A DNA stretch of 64,000 bases from Phoronis australis. Taxonomy: Eukaryota; Phoronida; Phoronidae. The notes beneath the pieces were generated by a model, which was given only the letters and a program-made list of their open reading frames with translations, was not told where the DNA came from and made no database searches. A program made the translations under genes and the position numbers. The stretch spans positions 1 to 64,000 of the forward strand of contig NMRA01000503.1 of NCBI GenBank assembly GCA_002633005.1, given 5' to 3'. This document shows, piece after piece, positions 13,870-23,200 of this stretch (positions are counted from its first letter, which is position 1; every line of letters begins with the position of its first letter).

Positions 13870-14880
13870 GAAATGGCCGCAATCTGAAACAGCAGGCCGA
13901 CCCACTCAAAGGGAAACATTCAAGGGTCATGCTATTACTTCCCAGGAGGGGTTATTGCGCTTTCCAATGAACTACGAGCACACCAAGTAATCGAAGTGCA
14001 ACAACCAGGTAACCACTTCGTTACACAATCCAGATCAATAAACTCGCCTTTTAGAGATACTGAATACCAAAAGAGTGTTCTCAATGGAAAATCGTGCCAC
14101 ATGTCATCTTGCAGTGAATAAACGGGAGAGATCTTCGAGGGCATTGCATATGAATGGAAACTTTCAAAAACTAAACCGCATGGGGGCTACGACGAAGTTC
14201 GATGCAGGTCGTCCGTCAGTCTTGATTCGTGAACAGAGATTTGCCTTAGGGGTCGTGGTCTCTCAAACGGATAGGTCGGTGTTTTTTGTTTCCTGTCTGT
14301 CAACTTTCGATTCAGGAACTCGTATTGCTTTCCACTATCAGGCTCTGCCCGCCCGTGATTAACGCGAACCCTACCGGTCGTAGCATGAGAATATCCATAG
14401 CCAAAAGTGATATGTAAAGTGTTGCTATAAATCTGTCTAAATAGTAAAGTAAATTTGTACAACTGTATGCGCGAGTTTTATATTTAACCTATTAAAACGA
14501 GTCTTAAAAGCAAAATTAACATCAACAGACGCACGTGTACAACCTGGGAAGCTCATTTATATTGAGAAGCAAATTGTTGAAGGCACTGTATTCATATGTC
14601 TTCACACAGGTCATATGTTGGTCACATCACGTGAAGACGTGTCAAACATGTAAATTGTTACTGTGGCACAATTAAGTTTCTATGCAATTTACAAAAAAAA
14701 CAACTATCGAGTTTAACATTATGTAAAATTTGAGCATTTGTTTCAATACTACATTTGTCCAAGGTTTCATTACAGAGCACGTGTCGGATCGAGTCTACAC
14801 AGTCACTTGTCTTTGAAAGTTTATTATTGGAGTTCATGGTGATTATTTAAAAACCTAATGACTTTGTAGAATGTATCCAT
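13870..14880. other. Unassigned spacer
   Basis: I see no repeat anchor of the upstream array, no splice-supported exon and no recognisable protein. The section 14190-14390 is slightly more GC-rich and has open frames on both strands, none resembling a known family. Confidence 0.4.
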
Positions 14881-14886
14881 TCTAGT

Positions 14887-15419
14887 AATGTCGATGATAT
14901 TCTTCTATGTCAAAATGTTTCCGATGTGAAAGTTTTGAGATATGCTGATGATATGGCTTTGTGTACTTAATCTCCAGTTAAACTGCAAAAACTACTGTGT
15001 GCTTTAAGTAAGTTCTGCCAGGAATGGAGTGTGTCTGTAAATTTAGTGAAGACCACAGTTATGGTGTTTAGAAACGGAGGTCCCTTGAGAAATTGCGAGA
15101 TGTGGTATTTTGGAGGTGAAAAACTCGAAGTGATTTCCATGCCAGCTACAAGTATCTTGGTGTTGTGTTCACGCCAAAGTTATTGTGGACTATGGCTGCT
15201 CAGACCCTGTCAGCCCAAGCCACGGAGGTAGCCATTACAGTCGACAAGCTACAAAGAAGCTGGACCATATTTCAACCATGTGTGGCTTTTGAGACATTTG
15301 ATAATATAGTTTACCCCAGCTCATGCTATGGAGCCGAAATATGGGTCTTACAAGAATACAACTGGTTAGAACAAGTGCAAAGTAAATTTTGCAGGCGACG
15401 GTGTATTGGGTGTAGCTAA
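14887..15419 (+). pseudogene. Broken reverse transcriptase fragment of a non-LTR retrotransposon
   Basis: A reading frame from 14887 encodes LRYADDMAL, with the YADD catalytic motif of reverse transcriptase palm domains at 14941-14952. It is followed by a WSVSVNLVKTTVMVFRNGG stretch typical of LINE reverse transcriptases just after the active site. Two lesions are visible: an in-frame TAA at 14968-14970, and a frame change near 15140, after which YKYLGVVFTPK and a cysteine-rich end (..YGAEIWVLQEYN..) are read in another frame up to TAA at 15417. No endonuclease, 5' part or poly-A tail was identified. The clade is not determined. Confidence 0.8.
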
Positions 15420-15594
15420 TTCATGCTGAAACAATGCTGCACTGAGCGCATGTCGGCTGTTGCCGTTATTTACTAATCACTATGTTGCCGTGATCACGTA
15501 TTGATTCAGACTGCTCAAAATGCCTCCTCGCATGACTTTGACCAAAATGGTCGGCACTCCCGAAATTGAGCCACATCACTTAGACTTATACAGC

Positions 15595-15850
15595 CGATTT
15601 CATAAAGGTGGTTTAAAGTTAAACCTGGTTTAAACTGGACTTAGATAATCTGCATTTCATAAAGTGGCTTAACTTTTAGACCAGTGATCGAGTAAAGCCT
15701 GGTTTAACTCCTATTTAGACCTGGACTAAGTCAGTTTTCATTTCACCAACGAAGTCTATATTCTTTAAATCTCTATTAAGATCTTAAACCAGGTTTAACT
15801 TTAGACTTGGTCAGACCTAGGTTTAACTGTTAAATATGACAGACTTGCAT
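15595..15850. mobile_element. CCTGGTTTAA-rich inverted-repeat element
   Basis: The block opens with ATTTCATAAAGGTGGTTTAA and repeats CCTGGTTTAA and TTAAACCAGG in both orientations (near 15625, 15700, 15785 and 15830). That makes it strongly self-complementary. It resembles MITE families with TTTCATAAA/GGTTTAA termini. A relative was split by another insertion at 16740-17290. Confidence 0.55.
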
Positions 15851-16180
15851 GATATAGGTGAAACTGACTGAGGCCGCGGTGTGCATTTACGACGCAGTTT
15901 TAGAGCGCTGTCTTACAACATCTCTTGTGGCGCTTTTTATTGCCCATCTTACCATAGATTACCTATTATACGTTATGTACCTGTATTCATTTTTGTATTC
16001 ATTTTATGTAATTGTACTAGTCATAATAAATGACCTTATATCGCCTACCTCTGTCTCCTTTCCATCTCTGGTAACGAGCTTGCGACGCACGTATCATTTA
16101 TCTATTATTCGGGACATATGTCGATCATAAATGGACTATTTTCAATATTCAGTTTTACGACGACACAAGATCAAACGTAG

Positions 16181-16325
16181 CAGGGGCGGATCCACGACTT
16201 TTAAGGGGAGGGGACTTTTTAAAAGGGGGGACCAAGTCAACAATTTGAAGATTATAGATTTGATCTCACTAAAATCAAGTAAAAAGGGAGTCCGGACCCC
16301 TTTACCCCCTTGGATCCGCCTTCGT
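16181..16325. mobile_element. Short TIR element with GGGGCGGATCCA ends
   Basis: The left end reads CAGGGGCGGATCCA and the right end TTGGATCCGCC, its inverse. The interior shares GGACCAAGTCAACAATTTGA, TTTGATCTCACTAAAATCAAG and GGAGTCCGGACCCC with the reverse complement of the element at 63717-63868, so both belong to one family. No clean target duplication was found. Termini of this type are common in hAT-like MITEs. Confidence 0.65.
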
Positions 16326-16739
16326 GCTGTATAGTGTCCTGCGGATTCTTCAGAATACGACTGGTCGAGCAGGGCGTCATCGTCATAAGCGCTACGGGTT
16401 TGACTAAGACAGCATTTTCTGATTCTTCAGAGTTCCACCTCCATTGGTCTCCGATTTAATGTTGCCGGGAAGGGGTCTTGCCTCCCCTTTGGCCGCGAAA
16501 AATAAACACTAAAGTGGCACGGAAATAAATTTGGACATTTATGATATTACGGCTAATCGTGTGCATGTACTTTAATGTGGCGTGTGTTGGTCACACACAT
16601 TACATTTTTCCCCATGAGAAAAGCTTTTACACCTTTTTCGCAAATGTCTGCACTGATTCTACTAGTGTGTGCCATTGTATACCCACGTGATCAAGGTTTC
16701 ATTGAAGCACTTAATTAGTTTCTTTGTTGGGTTAATCCA

Positions 16740-17290
16740 GATCGACACAGCAGCTAGGGTGGCTTAGATACTTTAAACCTGGTTTTACTAAAACGGCTCC
16801 CTGGTCTAACAAAACCAGGGCCCGGTCTCCAATCTTTTTACTCGAAATGGAACTCGAAATTAGGTTTGGCATTTTCTACTTTACTTTTGGGCGAACACAA
16901 GATAAGTGTCTATTATTCTATGCTCGAGTACACAATAACTTACGTAGATATTGCTCCTTAGCCTCACAGTTTGTAAACCCAATATTAAAGCAATAAGTTC
17001 GAGTTTGAACTCGAAATTTCGAGTTTTTACTCGAGTTTGTAGCACGAATATAAGGGTCTTCAAGGGCAAACTTGAACTAGAAACTCCTATGCATAACGGT
17101 ATTCGAGCACAGTCTGATAACCAATTATCTTAAGCCTTCGCACAAAAGGAGCAGAGAAATTGCCAAAAATAGTTTCGAGTTCGTTTCGAGTACAAAGATT
17201 AGAGACCGGGCCCAGGCTTTCAGATATTTAAACCACGTATGTTGGTGAAATGCAAATTGGATCTAAAGACCAGGTGTAGGAAGACCATGC
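16740..17290. mobile_element. Older GGTTTAA-type element interrupted by a younger MITE
   Basis: The flanks 16740-16819 (CTTTAAACCTGGTTTTACTA) and 17212-17290 (ATTTAAACCACG, AAAGACCAGG) match the composition and motifs of the 15595-15850 element. Between them sits the MITE at 16820-17211. The older element was therefore present first. Confidence 0.5.
16820..17211. mobile_element. 392-bp MITE with long TIRs and CCAGG target duplication
   Basis: The left end is GCCCGGTCTCCAATCTTT and the right end AAAGATTAGAGACCGGGC. These are inverse copies, and similarity continues inward through ACTCGAAA-type motifs for about 45 bp. The element is bordered by CCAGG at 16815-16819 and 17212-17216, consistent with a 5-bp target-site duplication. 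The interior repeats ACTCGAAATT and its complement many times (for example around 17000-17035) and has no coding capacity. Confidence 0.8.
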
Positions 17291-17328
17291 AGGTTCAAGT
17301 CTTAACCTCGACAGGGTTTTGTCAGCGG

Positions 17329-17366
17329 AAGAAGAATAAGAAGAATAAGAATAAGAATTGAAGAAA
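17329..17366. repeat. GAA/AATAAG purine microsatellite
   Basis: The tract is a run of AAGAATAAG and GAAGAA units on the plus strand. Confidence 0.8.
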
Positions 17367-17457
17367 ACCCAGGAACAACAGTACTCTACGCTTGCACGCG
17401 CAGGGTTTGCCCAACAAATTAGATCACTAATCAGTGACGGTAATTGATGGTAGTTGG

Positions 17458-17660
17458 CAGCCGGGTTTTATAAAAGGTAGGTTCATCATTGGCGAAAACA
17501 CACTGCTATTTACGATTCAATTTACTGAAGAAAATAACCCGGGGGCTCCTTGTTACTGTCGATTTTGAAAAAGCATTTGACTTTGTGTCTTGTAAATATA
17601 TGTATGATACTTTACGCTTCTTCAGTTGTGGTTCAAGATTCATCCGATCAATCTTTTAAA
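17458..17660 (+). pseudogene. Second reverse transcriptase fragment (non-LTR)
   Basis: Translation from 17458 gives QPGFIKGRFIIGENT. After a frame change near 17548 it gives LVTVDFEKAFDFVSCKY. This is the N-terminal palm region of LINE reverse transcriptases, where the first aspartate of the active site sits in VDFEKAFD. An in-frame TAA follows at 17656. The style (GRFIGENT, DFEKAFDSV) resembles L1/Tx1-like elements more than the fragment at 14887, so the two may come from different families. It is clearly non-functional. Confidence 0.75.
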
Positions 17661-18414
17661 CAATGGAGCTACATTTTGCGTTCTCTTAAGTTATTCGATT
17701 TATTTTGAGACACATCACACGCACCGGGTAGCATGGATGGAGCTGCAGGCACAGTACGGTTATTCCAACGGGCCTAATACGACGAACTCACTCAAGTGAC
17801 AGCTAAGACGCTACGGACTCCGGTGACAGTCACAAATACGAAACTAATCACGAAAACATCAGTTAAAATAGAGCGATCCTGGCGGCGGGTTATGGAACTG
17901 GAGATCATCTTCATTGAGACACTGTTCGTCACGTTCTCGTATTTGAAGGTTTTTATATTGAAAACCGAGGAAAGGTAGTGAGAAAAAGCTTATTGACCTT
18001 CTTATGTATCTGTTCATAAGTCCGAAGACACAATCTTTCAAACAGAAATCAACATGGAGCCGATTATGAATACCGGTATGAATCACCATTTGAGTGATTT
18101 TGACAAATCAGAGTAAGCCTGTCAGACAAGTGACTCAGTCAGTCATCTGTTGTCAGCTTTGTTCATTTTTGTTTGTTCCTTGAGCCTGTAGCTGTATTGC
18201 GTGAACCAGCACTCTAGATGCGGGGGGCCGTAATTCGCACAAACAATTATTTGGTATTAACATGCCAGAGCTGAAGAGGGTCACTGAACAGAGTCTGAAG
18301 TAAACGGGGCAGGGGTCACATCACAGTTCACTCAGGTAAAATTATGGAGTCTTGTCAACGTTTTTCAAATTTCACAGATTGCAACATTTTCCACGCTGTG
18401 GCCTCAGCCACCAC
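17661..18414. other. Unassigned spacer
   Basis: No exon, repeat anchor or RNA gene was recognised. A non-coding first exon of the downstream kinesin could lie here or further upstream, but nothing in the sequence proves it. Confidence 0.3.
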
Positions 18415-18615
18415 CAAGCCTTCAGTACCACCATAGGGGGATGGGGGGGGGCTAATTAGCCCCTCCACTTTTTTCAGTCGTGTGCCGCCCATGGTATATG
18501 GGCGGTGCATCCCAGGGGGGCTGGGTGCTCTAGCCCCCCCTCACTTTTTTCAGTGGTCCGCCGCCCATGTGTTTAGCCCCACCACTGTTTTCAGTGCTGT
18601 GCCGCCCATGCCTTT
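18415..18615. repeat. GC-rich tandem block with CCGCCCATG and TTTTTTCAGT units
   Basis: Three copies of a roughly 60-70-bp unit read TAGCCCC(n)CACTTTTTTCAGTGG followed by GCCGCCCATG. The same unit occurs inverted at 63525-63680, so it is a dispersed repeat family. Confidence 0.7.
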
Positions 18616-18812
18616 GCGTTTATGAATTTGGAGTGATTTTCACGATTCACACCAACAACATCTGAAGAGAATATCCTAGTGGCTAGTACCCTGTCTAGTT
18701 AGTGGGCTTCATTAAATCACGGTTTGCGCTTGTCAGTTTCACGTTCATAGCCACTGTTAAAATGTCATAAAACAACATTTGGCATATAGTTTGCATTATC
18801 AATTTTGGCAAT

Positions 18813-19058
18813 TACAGTACAAGTCAAAAGTAATCGGATAGAATTGTTTTCCCATCATAACTGCTAATTCTGTTAACAGCAAAAATGACTGGGGACAATT
18901 ATAATGGTGAAAAAAACTAAAATTACAAAAGGCTTAGTCACCTTACGTCTCGGTCATGAGGGAAGACTAGTCTAACAATGAATTGGGCTTCCTCCCAGCT
19001 GTCATGGCAGGGTAATCTGGATCATTTTATTGAGTGAATACTTTTGCCTTGTACTATA
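18813..19058. mobile_element. MITE family A, full copy (246 bp)
   Basis: The left end is TACAGTACAAGTCAAAAGTA and the right end reads, inverted, TATAGTACAAGGCAAAAGTA. The TA-bounded CAGT..CAAAAGTATTC terminus recalls Tc1/mariner-type elements, which duplicate TA on insertion. Related pieces carrying AATTCTGGGTCATTTTGTCT and the same terminus lie at 22285-22387, 25107-25215 and 30126-30605. Confidence 0.7.
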
Positions 19059-19059
19059 T

Positions 19060-19830
19060 ATTATCTCATACGTGTTGAATATGTCATGTGCAATACAGCC
19101 ATGTTATAATGTTTTCCATACTCCCGCACTACTTCAATAGTGACCTCTAACATGGAAAATTCAAAAGGTAGGTCAATGTCGACTCGATGTCGTTAGCCGG
19201 TTCAATCATCGAACTTTCCGAATGTAGTTTAAAGTAATACAGTGGCAGCAGTATAAATAGCACTCGACATGCAATCAGGTCCTTTACATAACATCTGGTA
19301 CAAAACTGTTAATTATATGACACTTGTGTCTCAGATTTCAATTACTAAACATTATATCGTCTGCAACTCAGGCGCCGATTCCTCGATAGCTACAACATTA
19401 AATATTATTGTTATTTAACTATTTTCAGGAGATGTTACAAGTTCAATGAAAAGCTACCCTTGTTTTCATCTTTGTTATCGCTTTTCAAGTAATAAATCGT
19501 TACATTTAAAACTGTTTCTTTTCACTAGAGAAAACTTGCAACCTAATGCACAAGTACATACATATAGGATGTGATCCACCATGTGAACAGACTGAGTGAA
19601 GTATTTAAAAATTCTGTCAAAAAAATGAAAGAAACTTAAGAATTCAAAGTATTTGGGATAAATACAAAACATACCTCAATTGGCATAGATAAAGTAATAT
19701 CCCACCTGACATTATTCTGCGTATCGACCAAGACTAAAGGTCGAGGTCGATATGCGGAATAATGTCTTGTGGGAAATTATTTCATCTACGCCAGTCTTGG
19801 CACATTTTGTGTATTTACTCGAAATTTTAA
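19060..19830. repeat. Dispersed repeat R740, copy 1, with terminal hairpin
   Basis: It shares long blocks with 21560-22270, for example GCAGTATAAATAGCACTC, ACATGCAATCAG and CATGTGAACAG. Its 3' part (19681-19793) is an imperfect hairpin: 49-bp arms with about 8 mismatches around a 15-nt loop. No protein is encoded. Confidence 0.7.
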
Positions 19831-19869
19831 AATTAAATTTTGTTGAACTTAGTAACATACAGAGAGGAG

Positions 19870-20040
19870 GCAGTGTGGCCTAGTGTGATAGGTGGCCGCA
19901 TTCTTTACTCGAGGTCGTGGGTTCAAGTCCCACTGGGTCACACTGCTAAACCCTTGAGTCAGATTTGTAGCTCCTCAGCTCAGTTTTATCCATGCGTTAA
20001 TAAGGCCTAAAAATGTTTCCAGGTGATCAGTGCGAGTTCG
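19870..20040 (+). mobile_element. tRNA-derived SINE
   Basis: A Pol III A-box-like TGGCCTAGTGTGATAGG is followed by a B box GGTTCAAGTCC (19920-19930) inside a perfect GTGGG/CCCAC T-stem. GCAGTGTG and CACACTGC at 19870-19877 and 19939-19946 are inverse. The T-arm is not followed by a matching acceptor stem, so this is not a working tRNA. The trailing CCCTTGAG and CTCCTCAGCTCAG blocks are typical of animal SINE bodies. Confidence 0.7.
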
Positions 20041-20189
20041 AACTTGCTACATCAGGTAATTCTAGTAACTATTTGCCTGACACTAACCAAATATTAATAT
20101 TACAAGAGGTGTTAGTTTTGATAAAATTGTGAATACAGTTGCCAATAACCATGATAAGTGCTAATTAGTGTCACTTTCTTTTATTACAG

Positions 20190-20263
20190 CTATATGACTG
20201 ATGGTGTGATATCGCAATGACGTCTCGTAACAAAATGGTAAGTTATAGATTGGGTACCTCTTG
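20190..20263 (+). CDS. KIFC3: KIFC3-like kinesin, coding exon 1
   Basis: The acceptor TTATTACAG ends at 20189, so a non-coding exon lies upstream. The start ATG is at 20217. An 8-codon upstream ORF (ATG at 20194) ends in a TGA at 20218-20220 that overlaps this ATG. The exon has two donor sites made by a 26-bp tandem duplication: one after 20237 and one after 20263. Only the second (phase 2) joins exon 2 in frame. The first gives a TGA six codons into exon 2. Coding residues are 1 to about 16. The start is moderately certain. Confidence 0.6.
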
Positions 20264-23200
20264 GTAAGTTATGGATTGGGTACCTCTTAATTGACAGCCT
20301 CTATTAAGCTTATAGTAGTATCGGATTTTGCCGTGATGAGATTAGATCATCTGTGTCGAGTGTGAAAAACAATGCGACAATTGAGCATGAAACAAAGGAT
20401 TCGAAACTTGTGTTTATTCTTGGAATTAGAACATTGTAGATATTTAGTGCCCGTTCACACCACTGAATCCATTGAATCCAGAACTTGTTCATACAAATGT
20501 CATGAAACTTGATTTTTGAACATTTTCATGACTTTAATAGTTCCCGTTGAGTTTCAATTTTCTGATATAGAGAACTTCGCTACTTGAAAATTGCCCAATT
20601 GAACCAGTATCCACCACTGTACAGGCATTTTTCCAACTTCATTTATGCTGGTTGTTTTACATGTTACTATTTATGTCCAAAATTTACACACATCAAAGTG
20701 AATTAGTTTTCAAGGAGTATGCGTGTGTACAGATACAAAGGAAATTGGTGATGGTGATCCACATGACCAGAGTTAAACTTTAGTCGTCTGATTGTAGACG
20801 TTATCAACAAATTAGCCGTGATGAATGAGTAGGGTGTGATTATAAAAATTTTTTTTGACAGTACGTTATTCCATAATAAGATTTTAGATGTTTGTAAAGT
20901 TCGAAATTTCATTGAAGAAAAAATCTCAACGCTTTGACTTTCCATGATTTTATAGCTTTGATGCACTTTTTTCTAGAATACTTCATTGGTGTTCAAAACA
21001 CCAATGACTTACAGCCCCTACCTGAACGGTGACCAACCAAGACCATCACCTTCGAAACGAGATATGTTGATGGATCAACTGGGACTTGCGGGTAATTTGA
21101 AGTACATGTGACATGGACTCCACTTTCAGTTTTGATACATAGTCAATGCTTTGCAACAAGATAAATAATTTTGACTCCCTAATTTTATTGGAATCAATGT
21201 GTTTTTCATTTCTTTGTTTTGAGGTTCTGTGCTTGACAAAGTGACCTTGATCTTTTGCAAATGGTAATTGTGGAATTTGTCACCTGTACACTTTCATTTA
21301 TTTTGTAGATACTAATATTGACTCAGACCTTGCTTCGTCTGATGAAGAACTAGAGGAAATGAGTCAAGCTAACGTGTGTTCTGCGGTCGAGTACCAAACG
21401 TTAAAACGTGAGTTGGAGGAAAGAGAAAAGCAAAGAGCTGAGTTACTGTTAACTATAAGGGTAAGTATATAAATATGGCATGCTGACCAGAGACTTAAAA
21501 TGTTTTCAATAAAAGGGTAAGTGGGTGTTCATTTATGAAGACACTGCAAAGTGCTTACGGTATTATATATGTTTATACCATACATGTTGAATCAGTCTAG
21601 TGTAACACGGCCATGTAATATTATTTTTCGTATTCCCCTTCTGCACTACAGCAACAGTGCCCTCTGACATAGAAAGTTCAAAAAGTAAGTCAATGTCGAC
21701 TCGACGCCGTTAGCTGGTTCAATCATCAAACTTTCCCAAAATAGTTTTATCTAATACAATTGCAGCAGTATAAATAGCACTCAACATGCAATCAGTTCCT
21801 AAACGTAACATCTGGAACAAAACTGTTAATTTTATGACACATTCTGTCTCTGTTTTCGATTGCTAAATATTTTATTGTCTGCAACTCAGGCGCTGATTCC
21901 TCAGTAACTACAATGTCAAATATTGTTATTATTTAACTATTTTCAAGAAATGTTAAAAGTTCTATGCACAGTTGCTGTTGTTTTCATGTTTGTTTTCTCT
22001 ATTCAAGTAACTGTTTCTTTTGCTAGACAAAACTTGTAACCTAATGCGCGAGTACGTGCATATAGGATCTGATCCGCCATGTGAACAGTCTGGGTGAAGT
22101 ATTTAAAAATCTGATGAAAAAATGAAAGAAAATCGAACCATATGCTATGGGATAAATACAAAACTTACCTCGACCTTATTCTACATAGCGGTCGATACAC
22201 GGAATAGTGTCTCGTGGGATATTATTTTGCCACTCTCGATGCGTTTTGTGTATATCAACCTCATTAACTTTCCTGTTCATTCTCTGTCATGAGGAAAGAC
22301 TACTCTAACAGTGAATTCTGCTTCCACCCAGCCATCACGAGGGGGATTAAGGGTCATTTTGTCTGAATACATTTGTCTTGTACTGTAGCTGGGTACATGT
22401 GTCTGTTTAGGGCAATGAGGAAAAGATCAAGATGTACAAAGAGAAGTTGTACCAAGAAGGAGTTATCAAAAAGCAACAAGTGTCATTCCTTAAGAGAACC
22501 CAGGAAGCAATGTGCAGTGAAAATGTCCAGAAAGTCAAGAATCTCAAGTCTATTATTGATGAACAAGAAGCCAGAATTGTTCAATTGGAGTCTGGAGGTT
22601 CGTTACAGCGTTGGCATTAGATGAAATTTTGCTTTTTAGTGACTTCTAAATGGTTTGGATGTTTCTGTGAGAAGCTGAAGCCTGTTTGTTTCTCTTTCTG
22701 GGTATCTTTTGTGTGTATAATAGTTTGGGCGGTAGGAGTCACTTTTTAGTGGAATAGTCTTGAAATCAGCGCACAGTGTTTGACCCAAGTGTTCTGGGGT
22801 CACATGTTTTTGTCTCTTAAAATCAGATCTTAGAACTTATTACAGATATCTTTTTGTCTGAGATAAGCAGTCATTGTTGAAAGTATCTTCTGAATTAATA
22901 TATTCATTCGAGAATTGTTTAGTGTGCTTTTTATCACTTTTTTGTTGGCTTTAAAATGGGTGCTCTTGGATTCATTTTAATTTAAATATCCCCATTTTAG
23001 TTAAAAAATGTCAGTTGGTAGACAAACTTTACAATCATTGCCCTAGTAATTCATTTGGCTTCCTTTTAAGTTCAGATCTGTTATCTTCTGTCGTCGTTTA
23101 GGACAGTCTAGCTTGCAGTCTAACTATCTCGGCATTAGTCAACTAATCGAACAAATTAATCAGTGTCAAGACGATCGATGTAGACTCTCCAGTCAGTTGC

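Larger units (their letters stand above)
1430..13870. repeat. Degenerate tandem array, unit about 1.85 kb
   Basis: Several anchor sequences recur in the same order at intervals of about 1.8-2.0 kb or multiples. CTTCCGTTTTGGTTATCCG-like anchors lie near 1716, 3560, 5500, 9430 and 12440. GGGATTAGAAAGAGC-like anchors lie near 1980, 3880, 5680, 9770 and 13350. A TGTATCGGGTAAGACAGC-like anchor lies near 2270, 4165, 6003, 7017, 10040 and 13827. AGTTCTTCGAAGAGCCTGTG-like anchors lie near 3240, 5135 and 12070. Rough copies are 1430-3290, 3290-5160, 5170-6650, 6690-7260 (partial), 9000-10470, 11470-12570 (partial) and 13320-13870 (partial). No open frame is shared between copies, so I regard the unit as non-coding. 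It could be satellite-like DNA or an amplified non-autonomous transposon. Copies are interrupted by three unrelated blocks at about 7300-8990, 10480-11460 and 12600-13320. Confidence 0.75.

Noticed and set aside
19870-19946. Candidate tRNA gene
   Set aside because: The T-arm is intact, but the acceptor positions do not pair in tRNA geometry and a SINE body follows.
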